The notes under the pieces: generated by a model
Databases searched by the model: none
What the model was told of the DNA's origin: nothing
What the model saw: the letters and a program-made list of their open reading frames with translations, nothing else
From: Chitinophagales bacterium
GTDB taxonomy: Bacteria; Bacteroidota; Bacteroidia; Chitinophagales; JAHDHT01
Assembly: GCA_020631175.1 (NCBI GenBank)
Contig: JAHDHT010000006.1
Span: 1-9,996 of the forward strand
Reading direction: 5' to 3'
DNA: 9,996 bases
Program-made: the position numbers and the translations under genes
Shown here: piece after piece, positions 1 through 7,301 of the stretch
Layout of the letters: every line of letters starts with the position of its first letter
How positions within the stretch are numbered: the first letter of the stretch is position 1

Positions 1-1515
1 AAGGCGCAGGCAATACGCATAGCAAGCCTTGAGGAACACCGTTCTGAATTAAAGGATGGAGACGAATGCCCTTTATGTGGATCAACCGAGCACCCATTCA
101 AAGAACATCTTGAAGGAAAAAATGAGAATGAATTTCAGAAAAAAATTGACCGTTTAAATAATGAATTTGATCTTGTTAATAAGGACTCTGAAAATTTAAA
201 AAATGAAATTCTAAAAGCTGAAACACAATTGAAAAGTTTAAATGAACGAAATGCAAAACTTTCAGAAGAACTCAACACTTTAAACAAGCAGATCACGGCA
301 GTAAAAGAATACGAATCTATCGACAAAACAACAATTGAAAATGAAATAACATCCACCCAAAACAAATTAAAAATTATTCAACAAATTAATGAAGCGAAAC
401 AAAGTATCCATACTTATAATAATTTATTAGAAGATTTCGAAGCTTTGAATGAAATGACTTTATCTTATGCGAAGATAAATAAAAAAAGAAAAGAAAAATT
501 TGAAGGAGACAATATTGCAAATTTTGCAAATGATCTTCAGGATAAATATAATGATGCTATCTCGGTAATTGAACAGAAAAAAATTGCTATTCAAAGAGAA
601 GAAAAAGACGTAGAAAAAAACAAACAGCTTCTAGAATCCACAAAGAAAAAATTAAAGCCGCATTTAAAAGTATTAGGCTTTCACAAAATTGAATCATTAA
701 ATGAGGGCTTACTTGATGAAGCATTTTTAAGTGAACTTCAATCGAAAGCAAAAGCGATAGAAGATGAAAAAGTATCATTATTGAGAGGTCTGGAAGATCT
801 TGAAAAACAAATTCAACTGAATTTAGATAAAGACATCCATCCAGAACAATCAATTGATTCTTTTATTGAGAAATTAAACATCATTAATGATGAGAAAAAT
901 AGCTTATCAGAATTAATAGGCACCAACACGAATCGTCTGGAAGAAAATGAAAAGAGTCTGAAAAAACAACAATCGAAAATAAAGGAAGTCGAAAAACTAA
1001 AAAAGAAATTGGAGAACTGGGCTTTAATGAAAGAATTGATCGGAGATGCCACCGGAAATAAATTTTCCAACTTTGCACAAGGCTTAACGTTAAATCAATT
1101 AATCGCTTTTACAAATAAGAGACTTCAAAATTTGAGTGATCGCTATTTATTAGATAAACCTAAAGAAAATGATGCATTACAGATTGTCGATTTATATCAA
1201 GGTAATATTCGCCGATCAGTAAATACATTATCGGGAGGAGAAACCTTTTTAATTTCTCTTGCGCTTGCGTTGAGTTTATCCGATATGGCATCCCGAAATG
1301 TTCCACTCGAAAGTCTGTTTATAGATGAAGGTTTTGGAACTTTAGATCAACACTCACTTGAAAGTGCATTAACTACTTTAGAAAATCTTCAAAGTGAAAG
1401 TCAAAAAATGGTAGGTGTAATTTCTCATGTTGAGGCATTAAAAGAAAGAATTCATGTGCAAATACAATTAAAGAAAGATGCCCAGGGTTATAGTACTATA
1501 GAAATCAAAGGCTAA
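1..1515 (+). CDS. sbcC: Exonuclease SbcC (Rad50-like SMC ATPase), C-terminal part, 5' end outside the window
   Basis: This is the ATPase subunit of the SbcCD (Mre11-Rad50-type) complex, which trims hairpins and blocked double-strand ends in the cytoplasm. The reading frame is open from base 1, so the N-terminal Walker A half is missing; 504 residues remain. A zinc-hook motif C23-P-L-C26, followed by G-S-T-E-H-P, sits at the start of the fragment. Residues from about 40 to 340 are Lys/Glu/Gln-rich coiled coil. The C-terminal ATPase lobe has the ABC signature LSGGE (410-414), Walker B with catalytic Glu (FIDEGFGTLD, 440-449) and the H-loop His476 in VISHV. The end of the protein, at a natural TAA, looks complete. 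SbcD, the nuclease partner, would normally lie upstream and is not in the window. The family call is very secure; nothing seen suggests the gene is broken. Confidence 0.96.
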   Translation, partial: KAQAIRIASLEEHRSELKDGDECPLCGSTEHPFKEHLEGKNENEFQKKIDRLNNEFDLVNKDSENLKNEILKAETQLKSLNERNAKLSEELNTLNKQITAVKEYESIDKTTIENEITSTQNKLKIIQQINEAKQSIHTYNNLLEDFEALNEMTLSYAKINKKRKEKFEGDNIANFANDLQDKYNDAISVIEQKKIAIQREEKDVEKNKQLLESTKKKLKPHLKVLGFHKIESLNEGLLDEAFLSELQSKAKAIEDEKVSLLRGLEDLEKQIQLNLDKDIHPEQSIDSFIEKLNIINDEKNSLSELIGTNTNRLEENEKSLKKQQSKIKEVEKLKKKLENWALMKELIGDATGNKFSNFAQGLTLNQLIAFTNKRLQNLSDRYLLDKPKENDALQIVDLYQGNIRRSVNTLSGGETFLISLALALSLSDMASRNVPLESLFIDEGFGTLDQHSLESALTTLENLQSESQKMVGVISHVEALKERIHVQIQLKKDAQGYSTIEIKG

Positions 1516-2160
1516 TTGAAATACTTTATTGTTTTTATCGGAATAATTGCCATTTATTGGGGAGAACGCTTGGAAGAAACTTTTACAGACCCCAGGGATA
1601 ATGAGGAATATAAAGTTCAAATTTTTGGAGAGCAATATTGGTTTATTGAAAATCTGAGATATAAACTTCCAGGAGCTGAATGTCCGGATTTCGAAGAAGG
1701 CAATTGCTTTTATTATGGCAGGTATTATCATCGATCACATCTTTCAAATGCTTGTCCGGATGGATGGAGAATACCAAGTGTTGATGAATTCAGAACTTTG
1801 CTATGTTATTTTGATCATCAGGTCCGACTTGAATCTGATGGTGATTATGATTCGAATGAACATATGCATAATTATGCTTTGTATAGTACTAAAGGTCAAA
1901 ATCTAATTAACAATTCTTCCTTCCTGAAAATCCCTTCCATGCCATTTATGGAAGGTAAAAAAATGCCGCGATTTAGATCGGTAATAAAGGGAAAATTAAA
2001 ACATGCCACTTACTGGTTGAGATCTGATGAAGATGAAGATCAGATAACACATGTACATATTTCAAATAGCGATATAAACATTCATGGCCATTATTTCAAT
2101 GTGATCGACAAACCCAAAAAAGAAAGAAGCTTTTGTATTCGATGCGTTCGCGATATCTGA
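1516..2160 (+). CDS. Exported FISUMP-domain (Fibrobacter succinogenes major paralogous domain) protein
   Basis: A 214-residue protein with a short signal-peptide-like N-terminus (Lys2, then a hydrophobic run to about residue 15). It then matches the FISUMP domain pattern: TDPRDNEEYK (24-33), FGEQYWFIENL (37-47), a Cys-bounded YYGRYY segment (64-71), ACPDGWRIPS (79-88), a YWLRS segment (166-170) and a C-terminal FCIRCVRD (206-213). Six Cys (56, 64, 80, 97, 207, 210) suggest disulfides outside the cytoplasm. There is no lipobox. The start is TTG at 1516, directly after the sbcC TAA and in the same frame; no ATG precedes the domain. An AAAGG four bases before the TTG, and the signal-like sequence beginning exactly there, support this start. 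FISUMP domains are C-type-lectin-like and common in surface proteins of Bacteroidota and Fibrobacterota; their ligands are mostly unknown. No functional link to SbcC is evident. The domain call is good; the role is unknown. Confidence 0.82.
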   Translation: MKYFIVFIGIIAIYWGERLEETFTDPRDNEEYKVQIFGEQYWFIENLRYKLPGAECPDFEEGNCFYYGRYYHRSHLSNACPDGWRIPSVDEFRTLLCYFDHQVRLESDGDYDSNEHMHNYALYSTKGQNLINNSSFLKIPSMPFMEGKKMPRFRSVIKGKLKHATYWLRSDEDEDQITHVHISNSDINIHGHYFNVIDKPKKERSFCIRCVRDI

Positions 2161-2215
2161 AACAAAAGCTAAATCTGCTGCTGCAATTTATTTATTCCCC
2201 TATATTTACGCAATC

Positions 2216-2722
2216 ATGGAGCAGGACATCTGTAAAGAAGCTGTTTATCGCGATTTATTTTACCAGCATGCAAACCATTTGAGAAACTTTGCTTACTACA
2301 AATGTGGCAATCTGGAAGAGGCAGAAGATCTTATGCAAGATGCTTTTAGCAAGTTATGGGAAAACTGCAGTGCTGTTCAATTCTCCAAAGTAAAATCCTG
2401 GTTGTTTACTATAGTCAATAATACTTTCTTAAATACAGTAAAGCATCAAAAGGTGGTTTTGAAGTTTCAGGAGCAACAGCCAAAAAGTGACAGTGATCAG
2501 CAAGATCCGCAATATTTACTCGAAGAAAAAGAATTTAAAGCGAAATTGATGCAGGCCATTAATGATCTCCCTGAAGACTTAAAGCTTGTTTTTTTAATGA
2601 ACCGTATCGATAAGAAGAAATACAGGGAGATTGCTGAAGAACTTAACCTATCAGTAAAAGCAATCGAGAAACGGATGCATAAAGCCCTATCCATCCTTCG
2701 AAAAATTCATAAAAAAGTGTAG
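2216..2722 (+). CDS. RNA polymerase ECF-type sigma-70 factor (FecI-like)
   Basis: A 168-residue alternative sigma factor that directs RNA polymerase to a small set of promoters. Sigma region 2 covers about residues 10-78, with the core-binding and -10-recognition helices AEDLMQDAFSKLWE (36-49) and KSWLFTIVNNTFLN (60-73). Region 4, which contacts the -35 element, covers about 108-165 and includes LPEDLKLVFLMNRIDKKKYREIAEELNLSVKAIEKRMHKAL, seen here as the standard helix-turn-helix. Length and lack of regions 1 and 3 are normal for ECF sigma factors. The gene is followed 38 bases later by an anti-sigma factor and then an STN-domain receptor, the usual order for a trans-envelope signalling cassette. 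A promoter-like element starts in its own stop codon and probably belongs to the next gene. No copy of that element lies upstream of the sigma gene itself, so it is probably not under its own control. Sure of the family. Confidence 0.95.
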   Translation: MEQDICKEAVYRDLFYQHANHLRNFAYYKCGNLEEAEDLMQDAFSKLWENCSAVQFSKVKSWLFTIVNNTFLNTVKHQKVVLKFQEQQPKSDSDQQDPQYLLEEKEFKAKLMQAINDLPEDLKLVFLMNRIDKKKYREIAEELNLSVKAIEKRMHKALSILRKIHKKV

Positions 2723-2749
2723 GGTAAACTGAAGGTTTATTGTCTTAAA
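2720..2749 (+). promoter_or_regulatory. Candidate ECF-sigma promoter of the fecR-receptor operon
   Basis: TAGGGTAAA (2720-2728), 11 bases, then TTGTCTTAAA (2740-2749). The GGGTAA and GTCTTA cores start 20 bases apart, a spacing that suits -35 and -10 boxes. An identical pair of blocks with identical spacing stands before the acidic lipoprotein gene at 6284-6313, while the 11-base spacers differ, as expected of a two-box promoter. The first three bases are the TAG stop of the sigma gene. The -10 block ends 11 bases before the fecR ATG, so the leader would be only a few bases. That the sigma factor encoded just upstream reads it is inferred. Confidence 0.72.
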
Positions 2750-2760
2750 AAGAAAAGCGT

Positions 2761-3666
2761 ATGGCAAACATCGACAATCTTTATGCAAAATGGTTAAACG
2801 GAGAGCTTAGTGCTGAAGAGGAAGAAGCACTTAAGAAAAGCGGTGAATGGGCCGAACTCGAGGCTATAATAAAAGCCACAGACGAGCTCGCCCTTCCGGA
2901 GCTTGATCTTGATAAAGCCTATGCAACACAAAAAGCAGGTCGCGAAAAGCTTCAAAAAAAGCCAGTTGGCATTCGCCCTTTATACTGGGTGGCCGCAGCT
3001 GTCGCCGCAGCGCTTGCTTTGTTCTTTTTAATACCGGCATTAATGCAATCGTCGGCGAAAACAATTACAGCAGCTCATCAAAAAACAAAAGTATATCGCT
3101 TGCCCGACGGAAGTGAGATTAAACTGAATGATGGTTCTACGATTAGTTTTGTAGAAAATGAATACGGTAAAGAACGCATTATTGAATTAATGGGTGAAGC
3201 TTTTTTTGATGTAAAGAAAGGTGGACAATTCATTGTAAAAACTCAACAAGGTGATATCGAAGTATTAGGAACAACTTTTAATGTAATGGCTTGGGATGAA
3301 CAGTTAATCGTCGACTGTTTCACAGGAAAGGTTCAGGTAAATACTCCAGATGCACAACAACATATTTTAAATCCTTCCGAAAAGGTAGTCTATAAAACCG
3401 GTAGTAAATCTTTAAAATCTTCCAGTGATAAATTATCACCAAGATGGTTGGCGGGTATTTCCCAGTTTGAAAATGCTGATCTCGAATATGTCTTTAATGA
3501 AATGGAAAGACAATATAATGTCGACATTAAATTAAATGCCACAGGAAAATTTAGTGGATTATTTACTCATAACGATATTGAAGTTGCTTTAAACAAAGTT
3601 TGTAAACCATTAGGATTGCAACACAATTATCAAAATGGAAATTCAGTTATAACTGTCACGCAGTAA
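2761..3666 (+). CDS. FecR-family anti-sigma factor, inner membrane
   Basis: A 301-residue single-pass inner-membrane protein that would bind the neighbouring ECF sigma factor and receive the signal from the outer-membrane receptor. Residues 1-70 form a charged cytoplasmic region (sigma-binding end, with the usual YAKWLNGELSAEEEEAL opening). A transmembrane helix lies at about 74-95. The periplasmic FecR domain spans about 105-205, with LPDGSEIKLNDGSTISF (114-130), GEAFFDVKK (145-153) and GDIEVLGTTFNVMAW (164-178). A C-terminal domain of the DUF4974/STN-like type (229-301) begins at WLAGISQFENADLEYVFNEME. The order of domains and the length are typical of Bacteroidota FecR proteins. The receptor gene follows after only eight bases, so the two are probably one transcript. 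Nothing is missing or broken. The ATG start follows an A-rich stretch with no Shine-Dalgarno sequence. Confidence 0.94.
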   Translation: MANIDNLYAKWLNGELSAEEEEALKKSGEWAELEAIIKATDELALPELDLDKAYATQKAGREKLQKKPVGIRPLYWVAAAVAAALALFFLIPALMQSSAKTITAAHQKTKVYRLPDGSEIKLNDGSTISFVENEYGKERIIELMGEAFFDVKKGGQFIVKTQQGDIEVLGTTFNVMAWDEQLIVDCFTGKVQVNTPDAQQHILNPSEKVVYKTGSKSLKSSSDKLSPRWLAGISQFENADLEYVFNEMERQYNVDIKLNATGKFSGLFTHNDIEVALNKVCKPLGLQHNYQNGNSVITVTQ

Positions 3667-3674
3667 AAGCATTA

Positions 3675-6275
3675 ATGAAAGACTTTGTTTTATGTATACT
3701 ATTTTTATGTTTTGGATGGATGGCTTCCGCACAAACTATTGAGTTTAGTGATACCCCATTACAACAAGCCATTAAAAGCATAGAACGCAAAACAAAATTA
3801 AGTTTTAATTACAATCCTGACTTTCTAAAAGGCGAGTCGGTTTCCGGAAAATTCAATTTCAAAAATAAAGCAAAGGCTTTAAATAGAATATTTATTCAAA
3901 CAAGATTAAATGCTGACATTGAAGAAGATAATATCCTGATTAGCAAAAAAGAAAAAAGAACTTTCACCATTTGCGGAACCGGAAAATCGAAAAACTTTAA
4001 TACACCATTACGATGGATGAATGTTTACGTTAAAGAATATGCTAAAGGTGTTCAGGCAAATGCCGATGGCTATTTCGAATGGTCGGTTGAAGCTTACGGA
4101 AATGAAATGGTTAGAATAAGTTATCTGGGATGTGATCCTATATATCGTCGCTTAGAAAATTTGGATAAAAGTTTAGATTGTAAAGTTTATTATTTAAAAG
4201 AATCTGCTCAACTTGATAATTTAAATATTGTAATAAAAGATTACATATTACCCGGAGTGAATGAAGGTTCTCATTACAGTTCACTTGCTTTAGATTATGC
4301 AAAACTGAAAAGCAAACATCCCGACCCTGAAAAAGATATTTTAAAAGTAATTCAACAATTACCGGGTATAACCAGTGTTAATGAAAATGCAGCCGAATTA
4401 AATATAAGAGGCTCTACTCCCGATGAAAATCTGGTTCTTTGGGAAGGATCAAGATTATTCGCGCCAGGACATATGTTTGGAGCTATTTCTGCGATCAACC
4501 CCTACCTCATCCGTGATATAGATATATATAAATCAATGCATTTGCCGGAACATGCAAATGTAATTGGCGGTATTGTTAATTTCGAATTAATAGATTCTAT
4601 TCCAAAAAGAATAAATGGAGGTATAGGCAGCGATCTTACTATGTTCAATGGAAACATCGCAGTTCCATTAAGTGATAATATCGGATTAGTTGCAGGAGGC
4701 AGATCTTCATATTCGGGACTTTTCTCTACCGCAACTCTAAATAATTATGCAAATAAAACTTTTCAAACAATACTTGTAAACCAAAACAATGAAGAAGACG
4801 ATGATGAAATGGATGAAATGAATATTCGTTTCAATGATTTAAATGCTAAACTCATTTTCATTCCTTCCAGAAACAGCAAATTAACATTTAGCGCATTAAC
4901 TATGAATAACCAATTCACTGTTGAGTCTGAATTCAAAAAAGAAGACTTATTATTAAGTGACCGGATTAATGTAGAATCTTTTGCGCTTGGAGCTAAATAT
5001 GAACAATTTATAAATCCTGAACAGTTTATTCGTTTAAGCTATAACTATAGTGATTATAACAATATTCAAAATGCAAGTCTGTTTGAATCTGAAGTTGAAG
5101 ACAGTTTGATTAGCGAATCTATCATATCCAATACTATTTCAGAACATACTTTTGGTGTGCATCATTCCTGGAAAATAAATGATGAATTACAATTAAAAAG
5201 CAATTACCATCTGGAACAAAAAACAGTAGCTTCAGAAACAGACGAACGCTTTCAGGATGGAAGTGATTTTTTCGAAAACGAAGAGCTTTCCGGTTTCTTT
5301 CAAAATGCTTCTGTGAATTTATCCTGGTATAAAAATAAAAGTATAATTGATTTTGGATTTAAAAGCACCTATTATCATGAGATTAATCAATGGTATCACT
5401 CGCCCCGAATTCAAATTCAACATCAATTAAATAATACAATTAAATTAAAAGCTTCTGCCGGAAGACTGTATCAATTCGTTAGTCAATTTACACAATTTAA
5501 TCTGGAAGGCTTTAGCAGAAATGAAAGTATTTGGTTTCTACATCAGGAAGAAGATGCAGATGCCTTAAGCGCTAATAAATTTACCACAGGTTTTATCTTT
5601 AAAAAAGAAAATTGGCTGATCGACATTGAAGGATATGTACATCATCGGGCCGGACTCAATGCCATTAATAATTTATCTATGCCCGGAGATTTTTTCGAAT
5701 CAGAAGGAACGGGCCGCATACAGGGAATTGACTTTTTAATTCAAAATCAATGGCGCAATAGTACATCATGGCTGAATTATACACTAAGTAAAAACATAGT
5801 AGATTTCCCTAACTTATATGAAGACCCGGTATTTGCTTCGAACGATCAAACCCATAATCTAAGTATTAATAATAGTCTTTCATTTGGTAAATGGAAAACA
5901 TTAATTGCCTATAATTATCGCAGCAGTCTACCTTTTTCAAAACCAGATGGCGTTGAATCTTTGCCCTCAGATGAACCCGGAATAAACGATTTTGAAATCG
6001 TTTATGATGAAATAAATGATCAGCGTCTGAAAGATTATCATCGTTTAGATGCAGGAATTTATTTCAGATGCAAAACATTTAATGAACGGTTTTTTATAGA
6101 AGCAGATGCGATGCTAATAAATGTTTTAAACAATGATAATCTGGGTCAAAGAAATCATTTTCTTGACATAGATGATGACGATGATAATAATCAAAACCGA
6201 CCTCCACGAATTATACGATTAGATAAAAGGCTAATCGAAAGAACACCACAAATATCCATCCGAATAAATTTTTAA
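3675..6275 (+). CDS. TonB-dependent outer-membrane receptor/transducer with N-terminal STN domain
   Basis: An 866-residue outer-membrane protein that probably imports or senses a ligand using TonB energy and signals to FecR. The signal peptide is residues 1-19 (ASA before Gln20). Next come a secretin/TonB short N-terminal (STN) domain at about 21-92, the part that touches FecR in FecA-type transducers; a carboxypeptidase-regulatory-like beta domain at about 97-175; a possible TonB-box-like stretch, LNIVI (183-187); and a plug at about 215-305 with LNIRGSTPDENLVLWEG (242-258). A 22-strand-type barrel fills the rest, ending in aromatic Phe866. It is shorter than SusC proteins, and no SusD gene is present. 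Two acidic runs, around 4788-4820 and 6168-6190, probably lie in loops. The ligand cannot be told from the sequence. The plug resembles receptors that work with a small ligand-binding lipoprotein, which here may be the acidic protein downstream. Confidence 0.92.
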   Translation: MKDFVLCILFLCFGWMASAQTIEFSDTPLQQAIKSIERKTKLSFNYNPDFLKGESVSGKFNFKNKAKALNRIFIQTRLNADIEEDNILISKKEKRTFTICGTGKSKNFNTPLRWMNVYVKEYAKGVQANADGYFEWSVEAYGNEMVRISYLGCDPIYRRLENLDKSLDCKVYYLKESAQLDNLNIVIKDYILPGVNEGSHYSSLALDYAKLKSKHPDPEKDILKVIQQLPGITSVNENAAELNIRGSTPDENLVLWEGSRLFAPGHMFGAISAINPYLIRDIDIYKSMHLPEHANVIGGIVNFELIDSIPKRINGGIGSDLTMFNGNIAVPLSDNIGLVAGGRSSYSGLFSTATLNNYANKTFQTILVNQNNEEDDDEMDEMNIRFNDLNAKLIFIPSRNSKLTFSALTMNNQFTVESEFKKEDLLLSDRINVESFALGAKYEQFINPEQFIRLSYNYSDYNNIQNASLFESEVEDSLISESIISNTISEHTFGVHHSWKINDELQLKSNYHLEQKTVASETDERFQDGSDFFENEELSGFFQNASVNLSWYKNKSIIDFGFKSTYYHEINQWYHSPRIQIQHQLNNTIKLKASAGRLYQFVSQFTQFNLEGFSRNESIWFLHQEEDADALSANKFTTGFIFKKENWLIDIEGYVHHRAGLNAINNLSMPGDFFESEGTGRIQGIDFLIQNQWRNSTSWLNYTLSKNIVDFPNLYEDPVFASNDQTHNLSINNSLSFGKWKTLIAYNYRSSLPFSKPDGVESLPSDEPGINDFEIVYDEINDQRLKDYHRLDAGIYFRCKTFNERFFIEADAMLINVLNNDNLGQRNHFLDIDDDDDNNQNRPPRIIRLDKRLIERTPQISIRINF

Positions 6276-6283
6276 AAATTTGG

Positions 6284-6313
6284 TAGGGTAAAAGAAAAGC
6301 AAGTTGTCTTAAA
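6284..6313 (+). promoter_or_regulatory. Candidate ECF-sigma promoter of the acidic lipoprotein gene
   Basis: TAGGGTAAA (6284-6292), 11 bases, then TTGTCTTAAA (6304-6313). It matches the element before fecR at all 19 block positions and in spacing, although here it lies wholly in the intergenic region, nine bases past the receptor stop. The -10 block ends 23 bases before the first possible ATG (6337) and 32 before the second (6346), giving a short leader. It suggests the lipoprotein is induced on its own as well as by any read-through from the receptor operon. Use by the local sigma factor is inferred. Confidence 0.72.
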
Positions 6314-6336
6314 TACGAATTCTTTAATAATCTAAA

Positions 6337-7197
6337 ATGTTTAACATGAAATTAAATTCGTTTTTAAGCGGCATGTTCGCACTTGCACTGATCTGCTTCA
6401 GTTTAAGCTCTTGTACAAAAGAGAATCCTTTAAACCCGGCTATTACAGATAGCCCGGCATTAACAACAACCAGTACGGCCGACGTTATCCGCACGCAAAG
6501 CGCTATGAATGCTTCCGGTCAGTCTCAGGATAGTCTGGAATGTTTTATGCTTGAATTCCCAATCGATCTTGTTTATCCGGATGGAAGTCAGGAAACTTAT
6601 TCCGACATCGAAAGTCTCGTTGAAGCTGTCGATGAATATTATGAAGATGAAACGGATGGAGATCTTACTTTAGCTTACCCGGTAACGGTAACCCTGGAGG
6701 ATGGAACTACAACAACGATAACTACCGATGATGAATTAATTGATCTTTTCGAAGAATGTGATGCCTTCGACGAGGAAGATGATGAAGACGATTATTATGA
6801 CGATGACGACTACGATGATGAATATGGCGATCACGATTGCGATGACTTGTTTGAAGACATCTGTTTTGATCTTGTTTTCCCAATAACAATTACCGATACC
6901 AATGGTAATATGGTGATTGTTAATGATGAAGAAGAATTAGAAAATGCCATTGAAAATTTAGAAGACCAGGCCGGTGATGATGAAGACTTTGACATTCTAA
7001 TAGAATTTCCAATCGACGTTATTCTCGAAGATCAATCAACACTAACTATTTTTAACGAAGAAGAACTCGATGAGTTAATCGATTCTTGTGAAGAAGAAAG
7101 AGATGATCACTGTGGAGATTGCGATGATGATGAAGACGAAGATGATGAGGATGATGAGGACGATGACGAAGATGAAGACGACGGCGACGACGGATAA
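6337..7197 (+). CDS. Highly acidic surface lipoprotein with four strand-strand-helix repeats in two Cys-bounded pairs
   Basis: I do not recognise a named family. A 286-residue protein with a lipoprotein signal (hydrophobic run, then SLSSC with lipid-carrying Cys26). Charged residues TKEN follow the Cys, loosely like Bacteroidota surface-export signals. A Ser/Thr/Ala linker runs to about residue 66. Four repeats of about 30-35 residues share the form FPIDLVYPDGS, then T/V-rich strand, then an acidic helix: R1 69-102, R2 111-141, R3 176-210, R4 219-251. R1+R2 is bounded by C69 and C141, and R3+R4 by C176 and C251, suggesting two similar domains. An acidic linker (142-170) separates them, and an Asp/Glu tail with C259-G-D-C262 ends the protein. 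Start: ATG 6337 or, nine bases later, ATG 6346, which gives a more usual MKLNSF lipoprotein start. Its place after the receptor and the shared promoter element suggest a receptor partner or sigma-controlled effector. Metal or cation binding is only a guess. Confidence 0.85.
   Translation: MFNMKLNSFLSGMFALALICFSLSSCTKENPLNPAITDSPALTTTSTADVIRTQSAMNASGQSQDSLECFMLEFPIDLVYPDGSQETYSDIESLVEAVDEYYEDETDGDLTLAYPVTVTLEDGTTTTITTDDELIDLFEECDAFDEEDDEDDYYDDDDYDDEYGDHDCDDLFEDICFDLVFPITITDTNGNMVIVNDEEELENAIENLEDQAGDDEDFDILIEFPIDVILEDQSTLTIFNEEELDELIDSCEEERDDHCGDCDDDEDEDDEDDEDDDEDEDDGDDG
6541..7089 (+). repeat. Four protein-level repeats within the acidic lipoprotein gene
   Basis: The repeat units are 6541-6642, 6667-6759, 6862-6966 and 6991-7089. 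Their opening strands read FPIDLVYPDG, YPVTVTLEDG, FPITITDTNG and FPIDVILEDQ, each followed by a short T/V/I strand and an acidic helix of the type DEEELENAIENL. Bases are also alike between units 1 and 4 at the FPID segment (CCAATCGA in both). The order of strong and weak matches fits duplication of a two-unit block. Confidence 0.8.
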
Positions 7198-7230
7198 TCA
7201 AAAATAAAACAGGGGTAAGGCCTTAGTGCC

Positions 7231-7273
7231 AAACGGCTATTCATCAAATCATTTTGTTTGGATAGCCGTTTTT
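7231..7273 (+). terminator. Rho-independent terminator between converging operons
   Basis: Perfect 10-base arms AAACGGCTAT (7231-7240) and ATAGCCGTTT (7262-7271) enclose a 21-base loop that can pair a little further through CAAA/TTTG. The second arm runs into five T residues (7269-7273). It lies 33 bases after the acidic lipoprotein stop, so it most likely ends the plus-strand signalling operon. On the minus strand the hairpin is followed by only three T residues, so it would be a weaker terminator for the monooxygenase gene, which stops at 7302. Confidence 0.8.
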
Positions 7274-7301
7274 AATTCACTCAAAAAATTGCCCGAAAAA
7301 A

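Noticed and set aside
1..2160. A single SbcC-FISUMP fusion gene interrupted by a nonsense mutation
   Set aside because: SbcC ends at the usual point after its H-loop and last strand, and the following frame opens with its own signal-peptide-like sequence, so two genes are the simpler reading.
2201..2208. TATATTTA before the sigma gene as a TAnnTTTG-type -7 box
   Set aside because: The last base does not match, there is no TTG at a suitable distance upstream, and it lies within 15 bases of the ATG. Too weak to list as a promoter.
7117..7194. GAT/GAC/GAA-rich tract at the end of the lipoprotein gene as a microsatellite or phase-variable repeat
   Set aside because: The codons vary irregularly (GAT, GAC, GAA, GAG), with no exact repeat unit of useful length. 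It reads as selection for acidic residues and not as a slipping repeat.
7213..7218. A third GGGTAA, followed by the palindrome TAAGGCCTTA (7216-7225), after the acidic lipoprotein gene
   Set aside because: No GTCTTA-like block occurs 20 bases downstream (7233 onward is the terminator arm), so it is not another copy of the promoter. The 10-base palindrome alone is too short to call a site.
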